From NCBI GenBank assembly GCA_021229015.1, contig CM037789.1, forward strand, positions 40,336,926-40,400,925: a stretch of DNA of 64,000 nt, read 5' to 3'. This DNA is from Solen grandis. Its lineage: Eukaryota > Mollusca > Bivalvia > Adapedonta > Solenidae. The notes under the pieces were generated by a model. It did no database searches, was not told the origin of the DNA, and saw nothing but the letters and a program-made list of their open reading frames with translations. The translations under genes were made by a program, and so were the position numbers. Below are positions 47,814-58,500 of this stretch, in pieces (positions within the stretch are counted from its first letter, which is position 1; each line of letters begins with the position of its first letter).

Positions 47814-48074
47814 TTATGATTGTTGGATTCCTCCTGTAGAAGAAGTATTGAAGGTATCACAGACGTGGTCCTTGATGAATGTGTAACCAGAGAACTGAGG
47901 AACACCGCGTACCTGATTACACACACTTATATATAAAAGGGTCGGACTACCGTCGTATGATATATTGCTAGTTAAGTTGAAATAACAATTGCTTAACGTT
48001 TCTGTGCCAAAATCGTACATTTTGTACATAATCAACATTGAATGTCCATTGCAGTTTAGTAATACTATCTGGTC
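47814..48074 (-). CDS. Candidate terminal exon, possibly rhamnose/galactose-binding lectin (SUEL-like) domain
   Basis: The minus-strand acceptor CAAACCTTAG precedes a frame of 86 codons and a stop. It begins DQIVLLNCNGHSMLIMYKMY, then DFGTETLSNCYFN, and later VCNQVRGVPQFSGYTF and KDHVCDTF. The order (V.L.C..G..I.I....YG/FG......C, then a second Cys-containing half) resembles the start of SUEL-type lectin domains, which are common in mollusc secreted proteins. This is a pattern impression, not an alignment. Upstream exons should lie above 48100; none could be fixed. N-glycosylation-type sites (NLTS, NIS, NTS) fit a secreted protein. Confidence 0.4.
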   Translation of the reverse strand, partial: DQIVLLNCNGHSMLIMYKMYDFGTETLSNCYFNLTSNISYDGSPTLLYISVCNQVRGVPQFSGYTFIKDHVCDTFNTSSTGGIQQS

Positions 48075-48099
48075 CTAAGGTTTGTATAAACCAGTCATG

Positions 48100-50440
48100 C
48101 AGAGTTCAAGATTATTATGTTTCTTAGATATTGTCTATTACTTCAAGAAAGAAAAGCATGTTTGCTAACAAATCCTCATGTTAGTTTTGTAATGTCAAAT
48201 ATGTCAATAAAGGAAAAATCTATTAAATATTAGAAACGCCTCAAAATACCCAGTATTTCATAAAAACACATATATCGACACTTTTTGTCTCGGTATATCT
48301 TTATTTTTATAAAATGTTAGGCATTGATCGGCATATCTCCTTTACGTATTTTATTATATCTAGCTGCCAACTAATATCTCCCGTCACGATATACTGTCTA
48401 GGACCACTAGCCTCTACAAAACATTATTCTGTTGTTGTTTTTGGGTCACTGAACGTCTAGACATCATAAAATGAGCAAACTATATATAGGATGTTTGTTA
48501 TAATTGTCGGTGGACTAGAAATGCTTCATACAGACCAAGACTAAGAGATCCACCCGTCAAAGTTAAAAGCTAAAAGTAAACACAGAGCATACTTAACGTT
48601 TTGTTTGGAAAGCAGCCATGGCATTGGGCCAAATTATAGCTAATTAGATGTAAAGCATGCACATCATCAGAAAATCACGCATATCATTTTTTAAACGTGT
48701 GTACGTAACTATTTTTCCAATGCTAAGAAAACAATGTTCAAAAGAGAATAACAGGAAACAGCCTAATTGATAAACATGGTGAAGTCTTTATGACTCACCT
48801 GAAAACTGATAGGAACGGTGACTCAGTTTACCAATAAAGCATGGAGAAAGTCATACATTAGACTATTCAAATCATAAGTTGGTCTACATGTGGACATGCT
48901 CATCATAAACAAAGAAACTGACGTTAAATAGACTTACTTTAATTATAATCTCATTATTGCCAATTCTGAATTCGAATTAGAGACGTAAAAAGCGAAACAT
49001 GTTTCCTAATATTTCTATTATTTTAAGAATGCAAATATCGATAAATCTAGCTTAAATGGCCGGTCATATGCATTGCAATCATATGCACCTAAGGCATACT
49101 ACAGTTGATTTTTTTTACTAATCTTACACCTATCATCATCATTATAGCAGGAAAGAGTTCGAAAATAAACTGAAACGACAATAACAATCGTTTAATGAAC
49201 TATCAAAAATAATAATAAAAATAAAAATAATAAAAATAAATTTGTAAAGATTCTTGGAATGATAAGAAGAAGAAAAATATAAGTAAACGACATTATATTC
49301 TTTAGATATATTTAAAACAAGAGCTGTTCTGATTAATTTAGACATTTAATACCAGCAATTGTAAATGAAGTTAAGAAATCTTCACATCACGCGCGATATA
49401 TAAACCAAGATTATAGTAAGCGTTGAAGTGTTAAGATGGATGAATTTTAGGAGACATTTCAAAAGGGTATCATAAATGTAGAAGATGTGTTTGCAAGTGA
49501 TTATTTTACCATGATAACAAAAATAAGATTTTTTTTTATTTGATAAACTGATAAACCGAAGACACGGTCGCTTCAGTGCTGATGAAAATATCCAATTATG
49601 TAGCCGGGAAAGGTAAATTATGATTATTACTGCAATTTAAACTAATCCCATACAGGCACACTTTATTCATTTAGTCGGTAATATGCCTGAGTGTATTTTA
49701 TAAGCCCTGGAGTTATTCAATGACAGAATATACACAAGACCGAGATTTCTCATTATCTGCCATTATACTATAAAATCAGATTTCCTGGTAAAAGGTGGAA
49801 AAATAATACTTAAAAATAATGATAGCTTCCAAACAAGAGATAAAGTTAATAAGCATTGAATATTTCTCATACAAGTACATAAAAATATTTCCCATAAACA
49901 GGCAAATGAAAAGATGGCTGAATTTGGCATACAAAATCTCGCAAAATCAAGTAAAAAGAAATGTCCTTAATAATACGTTTGAAGTTGTAAAGAGTTATAA
50001 AACTTGATTGAGGAGTATTTCAAGGTATTTGTTTTTCAGAATTAAAATCGTTCTTGATGTAAAACATGAGTATAAAAACTCGACTCCACCAAAACTACAA
50101 AACACAAACACAATTAGATAAATACATACTTTAAAAATCAATAATGAAACATCTGCAACAACAAAAAAATCAATAAAATATCAAATGGACAAATAAAGAA
50201 ATGGTGGGTAAGCAAAACCGACTGAAGAATATAATTTCACAATCTTGTTTTTCGTATTTGCTCTTCACAACTTAATATTCTTTTTAGATTATTTATTCAG
50301 AAGTAGTTTTTGTACTTTTTAGTTATAGACTATAATCAATTAATAAATCGTTTTGTTAAAATACACAGATTCCTCAGAAAAAGCTTCGCATTTTTTTTTT
50401 TATTTTAGGTGAATTCTAATATTATAGTTTCTTTTTAAAT
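48100..50440. other. Unassigned AT-rich stretch
   Basis: Would hold upstream exons of the minus-strand lectin-like gene if that gene is real, but none is convincing. An A/T-rich simple region (AATAATAAAAATAAAAATAA) is at 49207-49240. Confidence 0.4.
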
Positions 50441-50454
50441 TTATTGGTACGCGA

Positions 50455-50610
50455 GTCTTTCGAATCGATTTCTCCAAATAACAGATTGTGCCAAATGCAT
50501 TTTGTGGAGAGTAATCACGAAAAAATTAAATGTTAATGGGTCTGCGGGGCGGCAGTGGTGATTTATTGTTTCAATAAAAATAAATATTCTTTTAGCTAAA
50601 CATCTATAAC
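50455..50610. repeat. Diverged repeat pair, copy A (partner 55165-55340)
   Basis: Shares in order GAATCGATTTCTCCAAATAA, GTGCCAAATGCATTTTG, TAATCACG, AATGTTAA, GTGATTTATTGTTTC and TTTTAGC-AAA with the partner at 55.2 kb. An old duplication or two copies of one interspersed repeat. Confidence 0.5.
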
Positions 50611-50883
50611 GGTCAATATGTTTTTCAATTAGATATCATTATACTTGCCTTATAAAAATAATAAAACACCTGATGGAAAGTTTTTGTAAAGTAAAAAAAA
50701 ATAATTTGTAGAACCAAATAATTCGCAGTTTTTTTTTTAATCTGTTAAATTATGTTGAGTGTAGTGTTGTTTTCAATGACCGCTAGGAAGAAGGTTGTTC
50801 CCCGCTGGGGAAGTTAGCATGTGTCATTTGTTTCCTGATGTAACGTACTGGAAAAAAGCAACTTGAAATATGATATGCTAATA

Positions 50884-51250
50884 GCACAGTTTTATCACGA
50901 GTTAATTCGTTTTAAGAAAAATACCTTAAAAAATAAAGTAAAATGAATAAATGTAATTTGCAAATTAAAAAAAAAATGGATTTTCGTGCTCGTAGAACCA
51001 AGGATTCTCACAGAAGAATTGGCTGTTAAAATCCCTTCTCAAGCCTACTGTTTGCTGGCTGTACAAAGTAATAAAACCATATATTAATTCATTGTAGATT
51101 GAACATAAAGCATCCCTACTGTGGATAGCCACTTGAAATAGGAAAATAGAGGAGAAATAAGTTGTTGACACAGTTTTATCACGATATCATTCGATTTAAG
51201 AATAAAAAGAAAATCACCATAATAAGTGATTAAGTAGATGGAATTTGCGG
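50884..51250. repeat. Short duplicated segment about 286 bp apart
   Basis: ACAGTTTTATCACGAGTTAA near 50886 is repeated as ACAGTTTTATCACGATATCA near 51171. Both continue ATTCG(T/A)TTTAAGAA and share an AATTTGC block further on. Confidence 0.5.
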
Positions 51251-51269
51251 CATACGTACCCATTAATAT

Positions 51270-51475
51270 TTTATTATTATAAAGACAAATAAGGAAAATT
51301 CAAACTAGCCATGAGAATTTTCTTAAACTTTGCATAAGTACAAAGAATCACACTAGAAACAAATTTATGGGATAAAAATGGGGGTCACCATTCTACTTTT
51401 TAAGTTATCTGTCCATGAAAATGAGTTGTTTTGCTCGTTTCTGTCATTTTCAAGGGCAGATAACTCTAAGCAGTC
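51270..51475. repeat. Dispersed repeat, copy related to 40205-40835
   Basis: Contains TATAAAGACAAATAAGG, CACTAGAAACAAATTTATGG, GGGGTCACCATTCTAC, GTTTCTGTCATTTTC and AAGGGCAGATAACTC in the order found at 40.2-40.75 kb. The minus-strand 88-codon frame here is repeat-derived. Confidence 0.6.
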
Positions 51476-51820
51476 TGCAAAATGAAATATGAAAACGAAT
51501 TCAGCCAGCATTTTATCAAATGGTTTCAGAGATAAAGAACTTATATCAATTGTACTCTTGGTGTTGAACTTGTTTTTATGAAAGAAGAATCTTCCTGCAC
51601 TGTACGGTGTAAGTGTAAAACTGCTTCTCACATTATTTGAAAGGTCAAAGAATAAAACTGAAGATGATTAAGCGAAATGGGAATTCAATTTGTTTCTTAA
51701 TTGCATGTACTATCAGATGTTATCATTAATTTGATGTCGTATCTAATAATCTTGCTTTGAATATGTCAGATATGTTTGCTATCATTTACTTCTACTATTT
51801 TATTTAATTTAGTATTTAAT

Positions 51821-51966
51821 ACAATGACCACGATATGATGACTCGTTTGGAACTGTATGATAACATTGGTACAATGGTTACGATAGTATAACTCATTTGG
51901 AATTGCATTAGAATATTCGTACAATAATTAAGATATTATAACTCAAACAGAATTATATGAACAAGT
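51821..51966. repeat. 50-bp minisatellite, three units
   Basis: Units start at 51821, 51871 and 51921, each beginning ACAAT and containing ACGATA(T/G)-TAACTCATTTGGAA-type sequence. The period is exactly 50 bp. Confidence 0.8.
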
Positions 51967-51975
51967 GCATATGAT

Positions 51976-52079
51976 GCATACACATGTACACCAACACATA
52001 CGCATACGCACGCATATATACACACGCACACACTGGAATAGTTCATAACGCGGTGTGTGTGTGTGTGTGTGTGTGTGTG
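51976..52079. repeat. CA-rich block facing a (GT)n microsatellite
   Basis: A mixed ACACAT/ACGCAC/CACACAC block up to 52034 is followed after 18 bp by a 27-nt GT run (52053-52079). The two can pair as a long imperfect hairpin. Confidence 0.8.
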
Positions 52080-52269
52080 CCATTAAAGTAGAATTGTATC
52101 TCATTTAGAAGTGAACACATTTTGTATCCCGTAGCTCAGTACATTCAGTATTCATACTTAATGCTGAAATCCGCCATTTAATTAACTTCCATATTTTACT
52201 TTTATTAGTTATTTTCATTATATATTCACCAATGTTCTTCTTGCACCATATAAATTAATTTATTTTGCA

Positions 52270-52390
52270 AAAGGTGACATATAGGCCTGTTGGGCCGGGT
52301 GTATTTTGTATTTGTACATGAAATGTGTTGATATTTATATATATGTACACATGTCACTATAATAAAAGATTATCTTATCTTATCTTATAC
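52270..52390 (+). mobile_element. Probable retroelement 3' end with TATCT tail
   Basis: The segment has AGGTGACATATAGGCCTGTT, a GT-rich middle, then AATAAA at 52361 and three TATCT repeats (52371-52385). A polyadenylation-like signal followed by a short tandem tail is typical of non-LTR retrotransposon or SINE 3' ends. No reverse transcriptase frame is nearby. The AGGCCTGTTGGGCC word resembles ends of other bivalve-type repeats. Confidence 0.45.
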
Positions 52391-53064
52391 TATTATAACC
52401 ACATTTCCAATGAAACTATTTCTAAGCAGGATCTGTTACGAATTCTCGCTTGCATAATAAAAGAAATGGCGCGTTGACATCTCACGGTCTTGAAATAAAT
52501 CAGGTCACGAAAGTGCATGTCATTAAATCTTCGAGAAAGGATTTTTTTTATTTGAAATACACAAATCTTGTCAGTTTTGGTTCAATAACTTTGTGTTCTC
52601 TAACGACGCGAACTCGGCTAAAATAATTACAAACTTTGTTCAAAATTCTTAATGACTTTACCAATAATTGAATGCTTTTGCTGTTTTAGGAAAACGTGTA
52701 AACATTTGGTGTGAAACAGGATATGACTTTGATTTCCGTTGATTCACATTTGTAAAAACATCGCTTAAAGGCACCAGAGTGAGATCATGAGATTTTATCG
52801 TGAATTTATTAAGTATAAACCATAAAGTATACACCTTAGATAGTCGTCAATGATATATTTTCGGTATTTTACCTTACCTTTTGTTATTACGACACTATTT
52901 TATAATATATAAAGCAATCTAGCTAAAAATATTAATATCTCGTATTGAGCGACTTCATGATTCGAATAACATCGTTTTATTCTCTTTAATCATAGAAATA
53001 AACAGTGATGAAATGAGAAAATATAACACATTCGACAAACATCTGTAATGACAAAATGCTTTCG

Positions 53065-53235
53065 GAAATATATAGGTCACCATGCCTTTGGACTTTATCG
53101 CAAGATGTCCACGTGTTTCCGACATCGATGTAGAACCGTTGAGTCTTTCAAAGTTATGTACTGTACAAAGTTCACTTAAGACAAGGGATGCGTTTGATGT
53201 TCCTACGACTTTCAAGGCGTACGTTAATCGTAAAG
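53065..53235. other. GC-richer island open on both strands
   Basis: The base mix is visibly less AT-rich than its surroundings. Plus-strand frame: ATG at 53082 in a good context (GTCACCATGCC), 65 codons, MPLDFIARCPRVSDIDVEPL. The minus strand is also open, with LKVVGTSNASLVLSELCTVH and a possible donor after KSKGM. Either could be an exon. Neither has a convincing set of splice signals and no family is recognised. Confidence 0.25.
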
Positions 53236-53369
53236 AGGCATTTCATAGAAGTTTGATTACAATAATCTATTATCAATGATAATTGTTATAAAAAATGACC
53301 AAAGTAAAGGCATATTTCCTTTAATAATAGGTGCAAATTTAAGTCTGTTTTTTTTATCTGACTTAAAAA

Positions 53370-53412
53370 TACGTTAAGGAAATTATAGAACAATAAACTA
53401 TCCTTTGCAATT
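53370..53412. repeat. Short repeat, partner of 54842-54885
   Basis: AATACGTTAAGGAAATTATAG, then ...CTATCCTTTGC, matches AATACGTTTAGGAAATAATA...CTATCCTTTGC at 54842, with AATAAAA...ATTAC words after both. Confidence 0.5.
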
Positions 53413-54198
53413 ACAATAAAAGTACTAAGATAGCGAAACCGTGCCGAAGGGAATCCATCGTCACATATACATGCTTATTTATACATATACTCACTATATA
53501 TGTTTTTTAATGTAAATTTAAAGAACAGAAACAATTAATCTGAATTTAGATTTGAATAAAGTAATGAAAGACACGTTTATTTCGTCAAAATTTGTTTCAA
53601 TTGTATGTATCCTCTAATATTTTCTCGATGAGTTCCTTTAATTCAGCACAAACGATTGTTCCAGTTTAATATATCACCAGGAATATGCATATAAGCTTAA
53701 TTACCTTCTCAAACCATGAGTTATGTTTTTTCAATCTCAAGAATATTTTTGTATTCCTAAAATTCAGTAATTTACGGTGCTTATTGGCATAAGCTGAGAA
53801 TTTTCAGTAAACTGTATTTTCTGTCGAGGATAAAGGCTTAAAATACGCAAAGAGGTGTTTCTGAATAATTGCATAAACTGTGTTTCTGCTGAATTCAATT
53901 ATAATTTAGCTCGGGAGTGTTTTAATGAAGAAATAATTTTAAAAGTAATGTAAAGCTTTTAACGTAAACATCTATAATTTTGTTTGACTCACAATGTAAA
54001 TATACTTGTGATACTTTTCTGTAATCTTTCTTTTTTAATAAAATTATTTTTATCGGGGAAATTTTCATCTTTGTGGAATGTGAAACATATTAAGACACTT
54101 TGTCAACATTTTGAACTTTCCATGACTTGAACTTATTTTGATACTAGGAATATCATAGCGTAAAAGTAACACATTTGGCTTTAAGGTAAAGTCCCTGC

Positions 54199-54323
54199 AA
54201 TGGTTCCGCTACGTCTTAGACCACTTAACCTCTACCAAGATAACCAAGGTTTCGTAATGTTTCATTAGGGTTCCTTGGTTATCTTGGTAGAGGTTAACTG
54301 GTCTAAGACGTAGCGGAACCATT
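54199..54323. repeat. Near-perfect hairpin, 51-bp arms with 23-bp loop
   Basis: The left arm (54199-54249), starting AATGGTTCCGCTACGTCTTA, and the right arm (54273-54323) are reverse complements with one mismatch in 51. The loop is GTAATG-containing DNA (54250-54272). Weaker pairing continues a few bases outward (CCTGC against the complement of ACAGTGCC). Candidates are a young foldback transposon or MITE, or a hairpin RNA precursor. No target duplication was identified. Confidence 0.9.
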
Positions 54324-54562
54324 ACAGTGCCTTCGTGCTTGTATTATTGGTCACGCACGTCAAAATGTTTATGTCCAGACATATGGGATTTCGTTTTCTT
54401 CCACAATGATGACCGCCACACAGCCATCTGTTGTATCGAGCGTCATTTATATAATCTGTGAGAAATGTGGAAGCAACTGGTGTAGAATAAATAAAACGTA
54501 TAACAGACTGACTTGTAACTCCTTGTGTCAGTGGAATCTCTTGCAATTCATTACTGGCCAGT
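54322..54562 (-). CDS. Candidate terminal exon ending at the hairpin, unknown protein
   Basis: The minus-strand acceptor TTCTGCAG precedes a frame of 79 codons plus stop. Part reads LASNELQEIPLTQG, then STPVASTFLTDYINDARYN, RWLCGGHHCGRKRNPICLD and ILTCVTNNTSTKAL. Composition is protein-like, with a cluster of four Cys. The stop codon (54322-54324) lies in the outer edge of the hairpin arm, so the frame may have been ended by insertion of that element, or an upstream donor (GAC|GTGCGT) may be used instead. Not recognised. Upstream exons not found. Confidence 0.35.
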
Positions 54563-54841
54563 CTGCAGAAAAATATATGTAAAGTGTATTTGTGCATGAA
54601 CTAACATGATAAAAACACCACATAATCGTCTTTAAAATCTAAAAACACACACACAGAAAACAAAACAAAAAAAAAACAGAGAGAAATATGCCTTACTAGT
54701 AATGATGTAAAGAAAGTTAGGAAGATAATGACAATATCACAAAAATGATGAATAAGTATTAAAAACATTGACATAAACAGTGCCAAAAACATTTGTATAA
54801 AACAGCAAATTGAAAAAAGTGAATACATATTATTTTCCCTG

Positions 54842-54885
54842 TGAATACGTTTAGGAAATAATAGAACACCAAGCTATCCTTTGCT
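54842..54885. repeat. Short repeat, partner of 53370-53412
   Basis: See the partner entry; an old duplication or interspersed repeat. Confidence 0.5.
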
Positions 54886-55164
54886 TTTTCCATGGACAAT
54901 AAAATTACAATTACTACTCATATCCACTAATTATATGACAAAATAAACTGACTAAATGATAGTCTATGCATTTACACCAGATATCAACTTCATATTTATT
55001 TATTCTTTTAAATAATAAGCAAGTGTTCTATTAAGCACCTGTTATGTTAAGCAATAGAGATAATTTTTTTATCCCAAGACCATTTTCTTCCTGTGTTTAG
55101 ATTCTAGAATGGAGTAGATTCTTTTCAATACATTTTTGACTTAATTTTCAATTTATTGATTTGC

Positions 55165-55340
55165 TGGTTTTGAAATCAGTTTCTCCAATAACATAGTTTA
55201 CCAAAAATGTATTTTGCAAAATTAATCACGCACACAAAACGTAAATGCTAACCAGTCTTGGAAAATAGCGAGGCTATAGCAATGATTTATGTGTCGATTT
55301 TTAAATAACAAATTGACTGATTTTAGCAAAATTGTTTAAT
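55165..55340. repeat. Diverged repeat pair, copy B (partner 50455-50610)
   Basis: Contains GAAATCAGTTTCTCCAATAA, ACCAAAAATGTATTTTG, TAATCACGCAC, AATGATTTATGTG and TTTTAGCAAAATTG in the order of the partner. Confidence 0.5.
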
Positions 55341-55464
55341 TTCCATCAATTCCTGTCAAACTGTTATTAAAATTAAATGTTCCAGCAGTGCAAGGAAACA
55401 ACAAAAACAAAAAAACAAAAACGGATGAATCATTTTGTTATAGTCCTACATTAATGAAATTCTG

Positions 55465-55564
55465 NNNNNNNNNNNNNNNNNNNNNNNNNNNNNNNNNNNN
55501 NNNNNNNNNNNNNNNNNNNNNNNNNNNNNNNNNNNNNNNNNNNNNNNNNNNNNNNNNNNNNNNN
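55465..55564. other. Assembly gap, exactly 100 N
   Basis: A run of exactly 100 N, a scaffold join of unknown size. Confidence 0.98.
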
Positions 55565-58500
55565 AAAAAAAAAAAAAGCTTTTAAATTGTTTTTTTAAAA
55601 AAGGAAATTTTTGCACATTAGTACCATTGCGTAGTCTACAATAAACGAATTTTTTTTATATTTTTTTTTTTCATGAAAAAAATGAACATTTTTTTTCTTG
55701 GTCTATTTGAGGAAATTTTTTAAATTTGTGTATAAAAGCTCTTCGGGACAAGATTTTTTACGAAGATTGCCCGAAAACTGATATACATGTTTACCCACTG
55801 ACTTTTTAGGGAACAAATATATCAATGTCATCTTTTAAGTGTATTTTTTTGTTCCATCATTTGATGTTTCTTCGTAATACCTTTTAAAAAAAGAATTTTG
55901 ATTTTTTTTAACTTTGAATATCGACAAATGACAATCTACATTCTTCCTCCCAAAATTAATTTTACCCCCCAAGGGTTTTCTGGGACCGAAAAAGGCTTCA
56001 TAATTTCCGACATTTCCATCTTTTTTTTGTCAAGTTACTCCTCCTTTAAACTCGTTTTTTTCAAAAACTTTTGTAGTAGGGGTCTGTCAATGAAAAATGC
56101 AGAACACACACACATCCGGGATCCGATATATTTAAAATACACGGGGGGGTTTTTTTCCCATTTCCCCAATTTCACACCTTTTAGTATTCCCCCCTATGCC
56201 AAAACTTTCCAGTTCTGAGTGAAGGTTACCTGTACGCAGTCGGGGATAAGGGTGATAATTTACAAAACCCCCAGAGGTTTAGCTGTCCAAAAATAGATAA
56301 TTAAAAATATAATAAAAGTGCATTTTTTTTCTTCTCTTGCAGTAGATGTAATTATTTTAATGTTTATTTTTTGCTTTGACAAAACAATTGGAAAATAAAA
56401 TAAGGTTTTCCCTCTATAAATGTAACCCCTCTCACTTTTTTCCCCCCCGTCCCTCGTTTTCTGTCTCTCTCACTCTTGCCGCCGTCGCATTTTTTCTCAT
56501 TTTAAAAAATAAAAACAATTTTTTCTTTTTCAATTTTATTATGTCCATAAAGCAAAGTAACAACAAATGTCAAAAACAATTTCAAGGAAAATAAAACAAT
56601 ACGTCATTCATAAAAGACACACATTTCATAAACTTCACTTTTTAATTTCCCAAACGCCACTTTGTCACACACGTATATCTAAACAACTTAATCAAATGGG
56701 ACTGCGCCCACTATCTATAATGTCTAATTTCCCTTCGCCAACCGCAACTTTCGGGCTTCCAACCTCGGGTCAAGTTCCTGTAAGTCACTTCCTTGCCTTT
56801 CTTCCCGCCAGCTTTGTGTTGAATCATTTTAATTTCATTTCAGCTTTTTCCCCTTAAAGATGAGTGCAGCAGGTCGAAAATTTTGGGATGTGGATGATCA
56901 CTTTTTTTTTTTTCTTTTTGGCCATCCCTCCAGGGGGTTTGTATTTTTTGGGGTCCCCTGTGGTGAAAGGTTCCATATGGTGCGATCCCCCCCCCAATCC
57001 ATTTGGCCAAATCTCAGTCGTATAATAATAAATTTAAAACTACAACCCAAGTAATTCATAGGGGCATACTAAAATTGTTTAAAACTCAAACATCATAAAT
57101 AAAAAGATCACAAACGAAATAGCGACACTTAAAAAGATTGCGTATCTTTTATTTTGTCATCCTCGATTTTAAAAAAGTATTTCAAAAAACTTTTATAATT
57201 GTAAATAACATGTTCGATTGTACAAAATTTAATTATAAGTTTATTTTAATTTAAAACCGACAAAAAAACAGACAAAGTGGGTTTGGGTAAGGGGAAAATA
57301 CTGTTGCATTTAATGGGCTAATTAACGACGTTTATAACGCCATTTAAAACATAAAATAAAAACAGGCTGAGTAGGTAATGTGAAATACGTTTGCTTTTTT
57401 AACAGCCAAAATAAAATGGGTGAGTTTTATATGAAGTACATACAAATTTTTAAAAAAAAATCGGTAATTCAACAGCTTATTAAATCACTTAAAACGTGAG
57501 TTATAGTATGAAGTACAACTTTTTTTTGCCAAGATAAACGCAAGGGTTTTTTTTTATTTTGGGCCCACCCAAGCATTTTCGGGATTAACACCTTCCCTTA
57601 CCTGTCAAATTCCCCTTTCCCAAACTCTGTTTTGTACAAAAATATAAAGTTGGCAAAGGGGGAACACCCCGACGGGGGAAAATTTTTTACATAGAAATAA
57701 AACCAAAAAAGAGATAAAAACTTTAATTAATTTTACATATCAAAACTTTTAATTTAAAGATTCCTACATGAAAAACCCTCTATTTTAATTTACAGTTTGG
57801 GTTTTGATTTTAAATTCTTTACATACTTAAATAATTTTGAAATAATTGATTTAATATTTAAAAAAATTTAAAAATTTAGAAAACACATAAACAAATACAA
57901 TCCTGATAAGTATAAAAAAAATTTTTTTTAAAAATAATAAATAAAACTTTTTACCAGATCCGCTCCTTTAACAAAAAAAAAAAAAATACAATAAGCCAAT
58001 AGAAGAGCAAGCCAATACCAAAAATTCGTTCTGACCAAAACTCAATGCTAGATGATGGAAAAATATTTTTCAGGGTGCGCAAAATGCGGGGGGATAAAAT
58101 AAACACCAATTGCATCCTTCAGTCATTCATACCTAAAAAAAACCTTTTGACGGGTTCTTGCACGACAAAACGGGACAAAGGACATCGGAACCCACCAGTA
58201 TAAATATATACTAACTATGACTGACTAGACTAACAAAAAAGATACCAAACACTAAACTAATTTTTATTCTCTACAGATTGAATAAAAAATAGGCATAAAC
58301 TGTACTTATACAATTGGAAATATCCCATAAAAGTTCAAATTTTTGAAATCGTTTTAAACATAAAATCTTTTGAGTAAAAACCTTTTTTTTACAGAAGTAA
58401 ATGTAAAATGTTTCACCCAAATTTCACGAAACATCTGATCACAAAACATCACAACCATAATTTAAAATAATTCATCTGTTCTCTTTCAAATACAAATTCA

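Noticed and set aside
56376..57054. Frames of 64-96 codons after the second gap
   Set aside because: Sequence here is homopolymer-inflated, so frames are not reliable.
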